Assembly (NCBI GenBank): GCA_964472565.1
Contig: CAYYNB010000003.1
Location: 33,002-97,001 of the forward strand
Source of the DNA: DATAMF01 sp964472565
GTDB taxonomy: Bacteria > Chloroflexota > Anaerolineae > Aggregatilineales > Aggregatilineaceae
Direction: 5' to 3'
Length of the DNA: 64,000 nucleotides
The translations under genes and the position numbers were made by a program. This document shows positions 46,553 to 53,993 of this stretch, one piece after another; within the stretch, counting starts at the first letter, position 1; every line of letters begins with the position of its first letter. Below the pieces are notes generated by a model. It did no database searches. It saw only the letters and a program-made list of their open reading frames with translations, and was not told the origin of the DNA.

Positions 46553-47659
46553 ATGAATAAATTGGGTTGGATCGTCGTCCTAAGTTTGGGCTTGTTGGTC
46601 CCGCTGGTCGTTGCGATTGTCTGGCTGCACAAAGATGATCCCGCTCCCACTGGTGATCCTTTTCAGGATCATGGCGCGACCATCGTCTATGGTACGCCCG
46701 CCTGTTTAGAAGATGCGCTGCTCTGGTATTCGTCCGGTACGCTTGTTTACGCGCCGTTGAACCGCTCTTCGACTCCCATTGTCGCCTATCCCGACGTTCA
46801 CCCCCGTGCTTGGCAAGCCGTTTCAGCCGGCACCAGTGCCTTTCATTTGGTCTGGCTCGAAGAGAACCATCAATTGCGCACGGCCTTAGTCAGTGAAAAT
46901 GGCGAAACACAGCGCGGCCCCATTGATTTGGCCAACGGGGTTCAGCCTGCTTTTACGGTGGTTCCCTTTGCCCAGGGCAGCGCGCGGCTGATCTGGCTTG
47001 ACACCAGTTCGGCTTCGGTGCTGACCGCCACCCTAGACCCAACGGGCTTTCCTCGTTCCTCCTCCGAACCGCTTCTGACCCAGGTTGCTTTCGTCGCGGC
47101 GGCAGTCGATGCCTCCCAGATCGCCCATCTGGTTTGGTTGGTTTCTCCTACTACCAATCAGTGGTCCCTCTTATATCAGCCTTCTAACGCCGCCGAGTTA
47201 GTGGCAGACTCGCCGGATACGCTGCTCTCGTTTACCCTCGACGCCAAAGAAACGCTCACGAATCTTCAGATCGGGCTTGATTCAACCCATGTTTATGTGT
47301 TGTGGAGTACCGTTCATACCGACCAGCCCGACGCCGAGCGTATGTTTATCCTGACCTTCCCCCTGGATCGCAGCACTCCCCCCACGTGGAGCGAACTGAG
47401 TTTGCCGGTAAAATTACTGCGCTGGCCCCATCTTGTGTCCGGCCAACACGATACCCTTCCCCTCGCCCTGACGGTCCAGACCGAGGACGGTTGGCATCCG
47501 GCGCTGGTCTATTTTCAAAACGGCGCGTTGCTCCGCTACAAAATACGCAATTCCGCCCCACCCGCTGATGCGGGTGTCCCCACCCTCTGTCAGGATCAGC
47601 TCTGGTGGCTTGGCCTGCATGGGGCGGTTCCCCATCTCTTCAGCGCCGACCATAGGTAG
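46553..47659 (+). CDS. Membrane-anchored protein with propeller-like repeats, unknown function
   Basis: 368 residues. AGAAGGTGG precedes ATG 46553. One N-terminal membrane helix (LGWIVVLSLGLLVPLVVAIVWL), then an outside domain with recurring AFHLVWLEE, ARLIWLDT, IAHLVWLV and VYVLWSTV strands about 45 residues apart, the pattern of a beta-propeller. Two Cys near residues 50 and 350 could bridge the ends. No known family recognised. It precedes a peptide-binding protein gene by 74 bp and may be co-transcribed with it. Confidence 0.7.
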   Translation: MNKLGWIVVLSLGLLVPLVVAIVWLHKDDPAPTGDPFQDHGATIVYGTPACLEDALLWYSSGTLVYAPLNRSSTPIVAYPDVHPRAWQAVSAGTSAFHLVWLEENHQLRTALVSENGETQRGPIDLANGVQPAFTVVPFAQGSARLIWLDTSSASVLTATLDPTGFPRSSSEPLLTQVAFVAAAVDASQIAHLVWLVSPTTNQWSLLYQPSNAAELVADSPDTLLSFTLDAKETLTNLQIGLDSTHVYVLWSTVHTDQPDAERMFILTFPLDRSTPPTWSELSLPVKLLRWPHLVSGQHDTLPLALTVQTEDGWHPALVYFQNGALLRYKIRNSAPPADAGVPTLCQDQLWWLGLHGAVPHLFSADHR

Positions 47660-47733
47660 GGCAGACGTTGGTTTATTCGGCTCATTTTAAGCTACAATAT
47701 CGCCGTTTGTTTCACACCCTAAGTGAGGACTCT

Positions 47734-49368
47734 ATGCGACGTGTGATTCTTTTGGCTTTATTCCTCAGCCTGTTTACTGGTATGGCTCCTATGGCTCAGG
47801 CACAGGATTCTTCCGTGACTCTGCGGGTTGCCATGCCCGCCTTATCCAATCTCGATCCGGTTCAGATTTCGCGTTTTGATGCCAACACCCGCGATATTGT
47901 TGAAAATCTTTTTGTGGGGCTGACGCGTTTTGATCCCTTAACCCGCACCGCCGAACCCATGCTCGCCCAAAGCCGGACTGTCAGCGACGACGGCCTGACT
48001 TGGAGTTTCGAACTCCGCGACGATATTCACTGGGTCCGTTACGACGCGTCCACGCAGCAGGTAGTCGATGTGCGTCCGGTTCAGGCGGGCGATTTTGTTT
48101 ACGCCATCCAGCGCGCCTGTGATCCCCTGCGCCCATCCCCCTATACCGAAAATATCATGCTGATCAAGGGTTGTAAGGTGGTCGCCAATGCCTTTCACGA
48201 AGTGATCGACGATCTGTTTATCGCTCGTGAAATTGGTGTCCGCGCCACCGGACCCTATTCCCTTGAAATTGATCTGGTTGTTCCCTCGGCCTATTTCCCG
48301 TCCTTACTCGCGTCGCCCGAACTACGCCCGCTGGCTCGCGAAGCCGTCGTGAACGAAACCGCCTGGACTGGCCCGGATACCATCATGACCAACGGCCCGT
48401 TTGTGCTGTCAAGCTGGACCGCATCCGGCCTTTCGCTTATACGGAATCCCTTCTGGCCCGACGCCTTTACCGGCAATATTGAGCAGGTCGAAGTCACCTT
48501 TACCGATTCTCCCACCCAGGCCGATATGACTCGCCTGACACCAGAGCAGACGGCTGCTGTCTCGCCCGATCTCGTGAAGACGGGTCCCGGCAACACGCAG
48601 GTGATGATCGGTTTTTCCTATGACCGCGCGCTGGTCAACACCACCGAGATCCGCCGCGCGTTAGCCTTATCCCTGGATCGTGCCGCCCTGGTGAACCAGC
48701 TTTTGCCCGGTCGCGCCCAGCCCCTGGATCAATTCACCCCGCCGGATGTGATCGCCGCGCCTGAATATCACGGTTATACATTGAACCCCACCCAGGCCCA
48801 GTCCGATTTCAGTGCCGCCGGCTACCCGGCCTGCGCCAGCTTGCCGGAATCACTCTTGTTGCTCGTTCCCGACGACGATCCGCTCTGGATCGAACTCGCT
48901 AACGGCATCACCGCCCAGTGGCAAACTCAGCTAGGCTGTAATCCGGCCCTGTTTGAAGTGACTCCCCTGCCACGCACCCTGCTGATCGAACTCGCCCATT
49001 CCGCCTATAACCCCGAATCCGTGACTCGTTCGCATATGTGGCTGTTTGTCTGGAATGCCGATTACATGGACGCCAATGCCTGGATCAACGATGTCCTGCA
49101 TTGTCGTTATGGTTATCTCCGCACAGGTCGCGAATGTGAGGCCGCTGATGCGCTTATGGATCAGGCCGCCAGCGCTACCGATCCCCAGGCCCGCGCCGAT
49201 TTATATGCCCAGGCCGAAGAAGCATTCTTTGGGCCGCAGGGCACATTTCCGGTGATCCCGCTTTATCAGACTACCGCGTCATGGCTCCAGCAGCCCTGGC
49301 TCACGGGCGTAAACGAATATGGCCCCGCCCGCTACGACCTTTGGACATTAGCGCCGCGCGCTGAATAA
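47734..49368 (+). CDS. ABC transporter peptide-binding protein (SBP family 5)
   Basis: 544 residues from ATG 47734 (AAGTGAGGA upstream). Signal peptide ends near AQAQ. The SBP_bac_5 fold is visible from LRVAMPALSNLDPVQISR through ENLFVGLTRFDP, LTWSFELRDDIHWVRYD, DFVYAIQRACDP, SAYFPSLLASP and the late HCRYGYLR region. It captures oligopeptides or similar solutes outside the membrane for an Opp/Dpp-type importer. The permease and ATPase genes are not adjacent. There is no lipobox; it may be free or held by another protein. Confidence 0.9.
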   Translation: MRRVILLALFLSLFTGMAPMAQAQDSSVTLRVAMPALSNLDPVQISRFDANTRDIVENLFVGLTRFDPLTRTAEPMLAQSRTVSDDGLTWSFELRDDIHWVRYDASTQQVVDVRPVQAGDFVYAIQRACDPLRPSPYTENIMLIKGCKVVANAFHEVIDDLFIAREIGVRATGPYSLEIDLVVPSAYFPSLLASPELRPLAREAVVNETAWTGPDTIMTNGPFVLSSWTASGLSLIRNPFWPDAFTGNIEQVEVTFTDSPTQADMTRLTPEQTAAVSPDLVKTGPGNTQVMIGFSYDRALVNTTEIRRALALSLDRAALVNQLLPGRAQPLDQFTPPDVIAAPEYHGYTLNPTQAQSDFSAAGYPACASLPESLLLLVPDDDPLWIELANGITAQWQTQLGCNPALFEVTPLPRTLLIELAHSAYNPESVTRSHMWLFVWNADYMDANAWINDVLHCRYGYLRTGRECEAADALMDQAASATDPQARADLYAQAEEAFFGPQGTFPVIPLYQTTASWLQQPWLTGVNEYGPARYDLWTLAPRAE

Positions 49369-49404
49369 AAAACTGCGGAATGGGTGCATCGTAGTTGTAG
49401 ATAC

Positions 49405-49478
49405 CGTCCCCCACTTCCAACGGGATTGGAGGAGGGGGGACGTGCGGTTCGTAGGGGCAATTCACGCATTGCCCCGCT
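49405..49478. repeat. Interspersed palindromes, families B and D
   Basis: A degenerate family B palindrome (49405-49440) followed by a GTAGGGGCAAT...ATTGCCCC hairpin (49451-49475), an element of the GTAGGGGC family. It lies at the convergent end of the peptide-binding and membrane genes and may serve as terminator. Confidence 0.75.
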
Positions 49479-49488
49479 AATTTTGCCC

Positions 49489-50376
49489 TCAGTCCAACTG
49501 CTGCATAAAACTGATCCGGTACGATGTAATCGCGAATTCCGTCCGCCCATCAACATCCACTTCGCACCGTGACGCTTCCATCGTGCGTGAATTTGAAATG
49601 AGTCCCGGCACCGACACGATATACGTTTTCCCTTCCGTCATCTGATAATCGGCATATTCGGGTTCGCGTCCTGGTTTTAATCCGGTGTAAAACGTCTGAG
49701 CCGCGCTTCCCCCCTCGATCACTTCAACGGGCATGCCCGCAATGCCTAACCCTTGCGGATCATACACGCGCACTTCAATCATCCCGCTCATATCCGGGTC
49801 GCAGTACGGCTCCACCAGCCCGATCACAAATCCCCCGCTGGGCAGTCTGGTCGAAATAGGCGTTGCCGGCAGTGGTGTTTCCGTCGGGATGGGCGGCGTC
49901 GGGGTTTTTGTCGGCACCGTCGGAATCGGGGTCTGAGTCGTCATAGGCGCAGGCGTATTGAACACCAGCGGCGCAGGTGTCGGATATTGCCCATCCGCGC
50001 ACCCGCTCGCCCCCTGTGATCGATAAAGCTGCTCCATCGCGCGCATCACTACCACATCGCTGTTCACCGTAATTTTGACCGAGCGGTGCCGTTCGCATGT
50101 AATATCAGCGACCATCTGCCACACATCCCGGTCTGGATTCAGCGCCAGCAGTCGCTTTAACGCTTGTTCAATATCGTGGTTGTAGGCATAACTCATCGCC
50201 ACCGCCACGACATAATCTTCGCGCGCATCTCGGCTCAATTGCCCCGGCCCGGTGTTCGTCTCAACTACCGGATCGATTTCCCAGGTATAAAACAGCGCTA
50301 ATCCGATCCCCAGCGCAATTCCAATGATCAGCGCAAACCAGGAAACTCCCCCTGAACTGAAGCTCGTCTCATTCAT
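49489..50376 (-). CDS. One-pass membrane protein with Thr/Pro linker, unknown function
   Basis: 295 residues. Membrane helix near the N-terminus (WFALIIGIALGIGLALFYTW) followed by an acidic DPV segment, a helical region (EDYVVAVAMSYAYNHDIEQALKRLLAL), a Thr/Pro linker (about 135-175) and a C-terminal beta domain of about 110 residues (IEVRVYDPQGLGIAGMPVEV) like a carboxypeptidase-regulatory/Ig-type fold. The N-terminal 110 residues match the protein at 50484-50867. No known family name. Confidence 0.7.
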   Translation of the reverse strand: MNETSFSSGGVSWFALIIGIALGIGLALFYTWEIDPVVETNTGPGQLSRDAREDYVVAVAMSYAYNHDIEQALKRLLALNPDRDVWQMVADITCERHRSVKITVNSDVVVMRAMEQLYRSQGASGCADGQYPTPAPLVFNTPAPMTTQTPIPTVPTKTPTPPIPTETPLPATPISTRLPSGGFVIGLVEPYCDPDMSGMIEVRVYDPQGLGIAGMPVEVIEGGSAAQTFYTGLKPGREPEYADYQMTEGKTYIVSVPGLISNSRTMEASRCEVDVDGRTEFAITSYRISFMQQLD

Positions 50377-50404
50377 AGTTTAAGGCCATCCCAAGAAAAT
50401 AATT

Positions 50405-50480
50405 ATCCCATTCATCCGGTTTGACTCCCCTTCCCTCAGGGAAGGAGTGAGGGGGGATGGGGTAACGAATAATTTGGTGC
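50405..50480. repeat. Interspersed repeat, family A
   Basis: Begins CCATTCATCCGGTTTGACT, then CCCCTTCCCT-CAGGGAAGG hairpin arms, ending near GGTGCAGCC. Copies are at 51174-51300 (two) and 63075-63140. It lies between the two paralogous membrane genes. Confidence 0.8.
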
Positions 50481-50483
50481 AGC

Positions 50484-50867
50484 CTAATTCGGCGCAGGCG
50501 TAGGTGTCTGCAAATAAATTTCCATAATCGATGTCAGTCGTCCCATCGCTTCCGCTAGCGCCACCATCGTCTGAATCGTGCGCAAATCTTTGCCCTGGCT
50601 GATATACCGCTCGGTCATATCTTGAACATAATCCGGTATGTTTTCTTTCCCCAATGCCACCAGCCGCTCGCGTGCCGCCACCGGGTCGCGGTCCACTTGG
50701 TACGCTTCGGCCACCATCAAAGTGTATTCTTCCTGGTACCGTGTGTCCAGCGCTGCGATGGAACTGTTAGTATATTTTACCGGAAATTGTTCCCATCCCA
50801 GGTACACACCAAAGCCTATTCCCACCAAAATACCAATCAGCAGGGAGCCAAGATAACGTTTTGACAT
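50484..50867 (-). CDS. Small one-pass membrane protein, paralogue of the next gene
   Basis: 127 residues. Membrane helix LGSLLIGILVGIGFGVYLGWEQFPV, then a helical outside region (QEEYTLMVAEAYQVDRDPVAARERLVALG). Aligns with the N-terminal 110 residues of the 49489-50376 protein (same W-E/I-x-PV and AYxxxxDxxxAxxRLxAL pattern) and ends after a short Pro tail (TPTPAPN). No recognised family. Likely arose with its neighbour by duplication. Confidence 0.7.
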   Translation of the reverse strand: MSKRYLGSLLIGILVGIGFGVYLGWEQFPVKYTNSSIAALDTRYQEEYTLMVAEAYQVDRDPVAARERLVALGKENIPDYVQDMTERYISQGKDLRTIQTMVALAEAMGRLTSIMEIYLQTPTPAPN

Positions 50868-50936
50868 AGGTTCCTCAAGAGGTGCCCTAGACCCTACAAC
50901 TATCCCCTGTTATAATCCGCATGTTCGGATCGTACA

Positions 50937-50966
50937 ACAAAAAGAGCCGGGGTTAATCCCGGCTCT
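50937..50966 (-). terminator. Terminator of the tRNA-Leu transcript
   Basis: Minus-strand stem AGAGCCGGG / CCCGGCTCT (50958-50966 with 50943-50951) followed by TTTTT. It lies 7 bp past the tRNA 3' end. Confidence 0.92.
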
Positions 50967-50973
50967 GGTGTGA

Positions 50974-51057
50974 TGCCGAAGGTGGGAATCGAACCCACAA
51001 GGTGTCACCACCACGCGATTTTGAGTCGCGCGCGTCTGCCAATTCCGCCACTTCGGC
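50974..51057 (-). tRNA. tRNA-Leu (anticodon CAA)
   Basis: Minus strand, 84 nt. Acceptor stem GCCGAAG / CTTCGGC with discriminator A, anticodon stem CGCGA / TCGCG around CTCAAAA (anticodon CAA, reading UUG), a long class II variable arm, and T loop GGTTCGATTCC. CCA is not encoded. It has its own promoter 15 bp upstream and terminator directly downstream. Confidence 0.96.
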
Positions 51058-51071
51058 TCTCAATGCGAGTT

Positions 51072-51100
51072 AGTATACTGGACTTGGCCTGATCCGTCAA
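51072..51100 (-). promoter_or_regulatory. Promoter of tRNA-Leu
   Basis: Minus strand TTGACG (51095-51100), 17-bp spacer, TATACT (51072-51077). Predicted start about 8 bp before the mature tRNA. Confidence 0.85.
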
Positions 51101-51173
51101 CCCTTTCTCCGCCTGCGAACCTGGCTTGGAGAAAGTACTTGTAAGGTTGATTCAGCGAATAAATGAGGCCATC

Positions 51174-51300
51174 CCACCCCATATCCTATAGGTTTGACTC
51201 CCCTTCCCTTAGGGAAGGGGCGATGGGGTAAAGAAAATACTTATTCCATTCATCTGGTTTGCCTCCTCTTCCCTTTCTCTACGAAGTGGGATAGAGTAAC
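51174..51300. repeat. Two tandem copies of interspersed repeat family A
   Basis: First copy 51174-51238 with CCCCTTCCCTTAGGGAAGGGG hairpin arms; second, diverged copy 51240-51300 (CCATTCATCTGGTTTG). They fill the 455-bp gap between tRNA-Leu promoter and the sigma-factor gene; no other feature was seen in it. Confidence 0.75.
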
Positions 51301-51322
51301 CAGTTCCGTTTAATAGGTGATA

Positions 51323-51928
51323 ATGGACGAGCGTACCCTGATCCAGGCAGCCCAACATGGCGACATTGAGTCGTTCAATCGGCTGGTTCTGCTTTACCAG
51401 GACCTCGCCTTCACGGTAGCCTACCGTGTGATGGGCGATAGCGACTCGGCTGCCGATGCAGCCCAGGAAGCATTCATTTCTGCCTTTCGCAAATTGCACC
51501 AGTTCCACGGCGAACATTTTAAATCCTGGCTGATGCGTATTGTCACCAATGCCTGCTACGATGAACTCCGCCGCCGCCAGCGCCGCCCGGCGACTTCCTT
51601 AGACGCGTTGCACAGTACAACCGAGCTTCCCGAAGTTCAGTTGGTCAGCGACCAGGAATCGCCCGAACAGCATGCCTTGCGCCATGAACTCAGCACCGCC
51701 ATTCAGGATTGTCTCAACAATCTGCCGCCTAATCAACGGGTCATCGCCGTTCTGTCCGATGTCGAGGGGTATCCCTATCAGGACATCGCCGCCATCACCG
51801 GGCTTCCGGTTGGCACGATCAAATCGCGTCTCAGTCGTGCCCGTACCCGCCTGCGCGATTGTTTGCAGGGCGTAAGGGAACTTTTACCCGCTGAATACCG
51901 TCTCATGAATGATCGGATCGAGCAGTAG
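51323..51928 (+). CDS. ECF sigma factor (RpoE-like)
   Basis: 201 residues from ATG 51323. Region 2 has YQDLAFTVAYRVMGDSDSAADAAQEAFISAFRKL and FKSWLMRIVTNACYDELRRR; region 4 has LPPNQRVIAVLSDVEGYPYQDIAAITGLPVGTIKSRLSRAR. It directs RNA polymerase to promoters for an outside signal. The anti-sigma-like gene begins 13 bp after its stop, the classic arrangement, so its activity is presumably held down by that membrane protein. Confidence 0.95.
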   Translation: MDERTLIQAAQHGDIESFNRLVLLYQDLAFTVAYRVMGDSDSAADAAQEAFISAFRKLHQFHGEHFKSWLMRIVTNACYDELRRRQRRPATSLDALHSTTELPEVQLVSDQESPEQHALRHELSTAIQDCLNNLPPNQRVIAVLSDVEGYPYQDIAAITGLPVGTIKSRLSRARTRLRDCLQGVRELLPAEYRLMNDRIEQ

Positions 51929-51941
51929 CCAAAAGGGAAAG

Positions 51942-52994
51942 ATGAGCCTCAACATTCCGTCCGAACACGATCTTGAATTATTGTCCGCCTATCTGGATGG
52001 CGAACTGAGTGATCGTGATCGCCAGCACGTAGAACAGCGTTTGAGCGAGGATGCCGCCCTTCGTTCAGCTTTGAACGATCTGCGCGATACCGTCGCCTTG
52101 CTCCAATCACTGCCGCGTCTGAAGGCCCCGCATGACTTCACACTCGATCCGGCCCATTATCGCTCGCCCGCCATCAATTTTTACCGTCTTCTACAATTTT
52201 CCGGCGCATTGGGGACTCTCGCCGCTATGTTGCTGATCGCCTTCGCTGTTTTTCTGGATCAGGGGGCTGTCACAACATCCGACTCGGCCAGCCATGAGAA
52301 AGCCCCGTCCTCCCCTGCCGTTGCCATCGTACCGTCGATCACGCCGCTGGCCGAAACAGACCAGGCCCTCACCTTTGATGCAGGGACAGAATCCGAGGGC
52401 GAAATCTTGGCTCCGATGCCCGCGCCAACAGTGACTGTGCCGCCAATGCCGCCAACAAGTACCTTCTACGCGACAGCCCAACCTCAGTTCGCGGAACCAG
52501 CGGTTTCTGCTGCGCAGGCCGAAGAAATGACTCAGAATCAGCCCCCCGCCGCAGTCGGCGGTGCAGATCAGTCATCCGAGGTTTATGCATCTGACCAACC
52601 CCTTGAAGCGTCCGGCGCTGCCGCCTATGATGCCGTCGCTTTCCCTACAACGACGATGATTTTGATGGGTACAAGTACAAGTACCGGCACGAGCACCGCT
52701 GCCCATACCAGCACACCGCCGCCTACTCCCACCTTGGCGCGGACATTTACGCCCGCGATGGAGCGTGAAGCCGACGATGAGCAGCCCCAACCATCCATGA
52801 AGGCCACCGCCATTCTCGCCATGCCCTCCGACGAATCGCCCGAATCGCCCGCTTCACCTGTCACACCTGCCTCGCCCCCGGTCGCCAGCTCGGAGGAAGA
52901 GACAAGTCTGGTCTGGTTGGCCCAGTTAGGTTTCCTGTTGCTGCTGGTATCCATCTCCGCCTTCATGTGGGGCTATTGGAAGGCGCGCCACTGA
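51942..52994 (+). CDS. Putative membrane anti-sigma factor
   Basis: 350 residues from ATG 51942 (AAGGGA upstream). Residues 1-60 resemble an anti-sigma domain (HDLELLSAYLDGELSDRDRQHVEQRL), but the His-x3-Cys-x2-Cys zinc motif of ZAS proteins is absent. A membrane helix at about 85-105 (ALGTLAAMLLIAFAVFL) is followed by a long Pro/Thr/Ala-rich outer region and a second membrane helix at the C-terminus (LGFLLLLVSISAFMWGYW). Pairing with the ECF gene supports the call more than the sequence does. Confidence 0.75.
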   Translation: MSLNIPSEHDLELLSAYLDGELSDRDRQHVEQRLSEDAALRSALNDLRDTVALLQSLPRLKAPHDFTLDPAHYRSPAINFYRLLQFSGALGTLAAMLLIAFAVFLDQGAVTTSDSASHEKAPSSPAVAIVPSITPLAETDQALTFDAGTESEGEILAPMPAPTVTVPPMPPTSTFYATAQPQFAEPAVSAAQAEEMTQNQPPAAVGGADQSSEVYASDQPLEASGAAAYDAVAFPTTTMILMGTSTSTGTSTAAHTSTPPPTPTLARTFTPAMEREADDEQPQPSMKATAILAMPSDESPESPASPVTPASPPVASSEEETSLVWLAQLGFLLLLVSISAFMWGYWKARH

Positions 52995-53025
52995 TGCATG
53001 TTTGTCGTTTTGCGGAGCGTTTTTG

Positions 53026-53526
53026 ATGCTCAAACCCGTCAATTTTTGTCAGGTCTGTGGGCATCCGATGGAAGACCGTCATGTCTACGGCCAGCTTCAT
53101 CGTGTCTGCCCAGCCTGCGGCTTCGTTCATTTTAACGATCCCAAAGTCGCCGCTGTCGCCTTTATCGAACACGATCACCGTATCCTTTTGGTCCGCCGCG
53201 CGGTGAATCCCGAACGGGGCAAATGGTCTTTACCCGCCGGTTATGTGAACTATGGCGAAGACCCGCGTGCCGCCGCCATCCGCGAAGTCCGTGAGGAAAC
53301 GGGTCTGGAAATCGAAATCCTTCGCTTGGTCGATGTCTGGGGCGAATCCGGCGCATCGGGCGCATCAATCATCATCATTTATGCCGCCCGACTTCTTGCT
53401 GGAACCGCCCAACCGCTGGATGATGTTGATGCGGTGCTGTGGTATTCCGCCGCCGATCCCCTGCCCGACTTAGCCTTCGCTAGCACCCGCCACATGCTCA
53501 ATGCCTGGATACAGACCCAACAGTAA
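53026..53526 (+). CDS. Nudix hydrolase with N-terminal zinc ribbon
   Basis: 166 residues from ATG 53026 (CGGAGC upstream). A zinc ribbon (CQVCGHPM...CPACGFVHF) and then a Nudix domain with the complete box GYVNYGEDPRAAAIREVREETG. This matches the NUDT14/NudC-like group that cleaves a nucleoside diphosphate linked to another moiety; NADH or ADP-ribose are possible substrates. It lies 31 bp after the anti-sigma-like gene and may be in the same operon. Confidence 0.92.
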   Translation: MLKPVNFCQVCGHPMEDRHVYGQLHRVCPACGFVHFNDPKVAAVAFIEHDHRILLVRRAVNPERGKWSLPAGYVNYGEDPRAAAIREVREETGLEIEILRLVDVWGESGASGASIIIIYAARLLAGTAQPLDDVDAVLWYSAADPLPDLAFASTRHMLNAWIQTQQ

Positions 53527-53536
53527 CCCCGGCATT

Positions 53537-53610
53537 ATTAACCATCGAAGTTAGTCATCCGAGTTAGCCATCCGATGGTGACGACAATTTGGAACATCCG
53601 TGCTATTCTG
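53537..53610 (+). promoter_or_regulatory. 74-bp promoter element, copy B
   Basis: Starts ATTAACCATCGAAGTTAG, repeats GAGTTAGCC, and ends TGCTATTCT, an extended -10; ACGACA at 53581-53586 is 16 bp from TATTCT. Same length and ends as copy A at 14372-14445 with a divergent middle. The next gene downstream, at 53994, is about 380 bp away. Confidence 0.5.
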
Positions 53611-53689
53611 TATACAAGAGCAGTTGCACCTTTACAACCGAAAACTCCCCCCTCCCGCCTCAAGGCTATACGCACCCATTGGTATCAAC

Positions 53690-53920
53690 TTAAGCTGTTT
53701 TTCGGCGGAAAATTAGGCGTTTCGTAGGGGCGTCGGCTTGCCGCGCCCTGCCCCTCCTTTCTCCGCGTGCGGGGAAAGGAGGCCGGGAGGATAGGGGTGA
53801 ACCGCCTAACGCCTGTTTTTCCCTCATCTCCGACTTGTGGGTAATGTTTAGCCAACCCGGTTGGCGAGGAGGCTTGAGGGGGTGAGGTTCTTTCACGCAT
53901 CACCCCGACAATAGTAGACT
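53690..53920. repeat. Cluster of interspersed repeats (families D, E)
   Basis: TAAGCTGTTTTTCGGCGG (53691-) leads into TTCGTAGGGGCGTCGGCTTG and CCGCGCCC, then a CTCCTTTCTCC...GGGAAAGGAGG hairpin and a GAGGGGGTGAGGTTC tail. The same head-and-tail pieces recur at 60031-60235 and 63949-64000. They fill the 467-bp gap before the TPR gene together with promoter element B. Confidence 0.75.
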
Positions 53921-53993
53921 GCGCAGCCCTGTGCTACACTACACAACATGAGACAAACCCTATGCGCGACTCCCCCGCGCCAGAGGTAAGACT

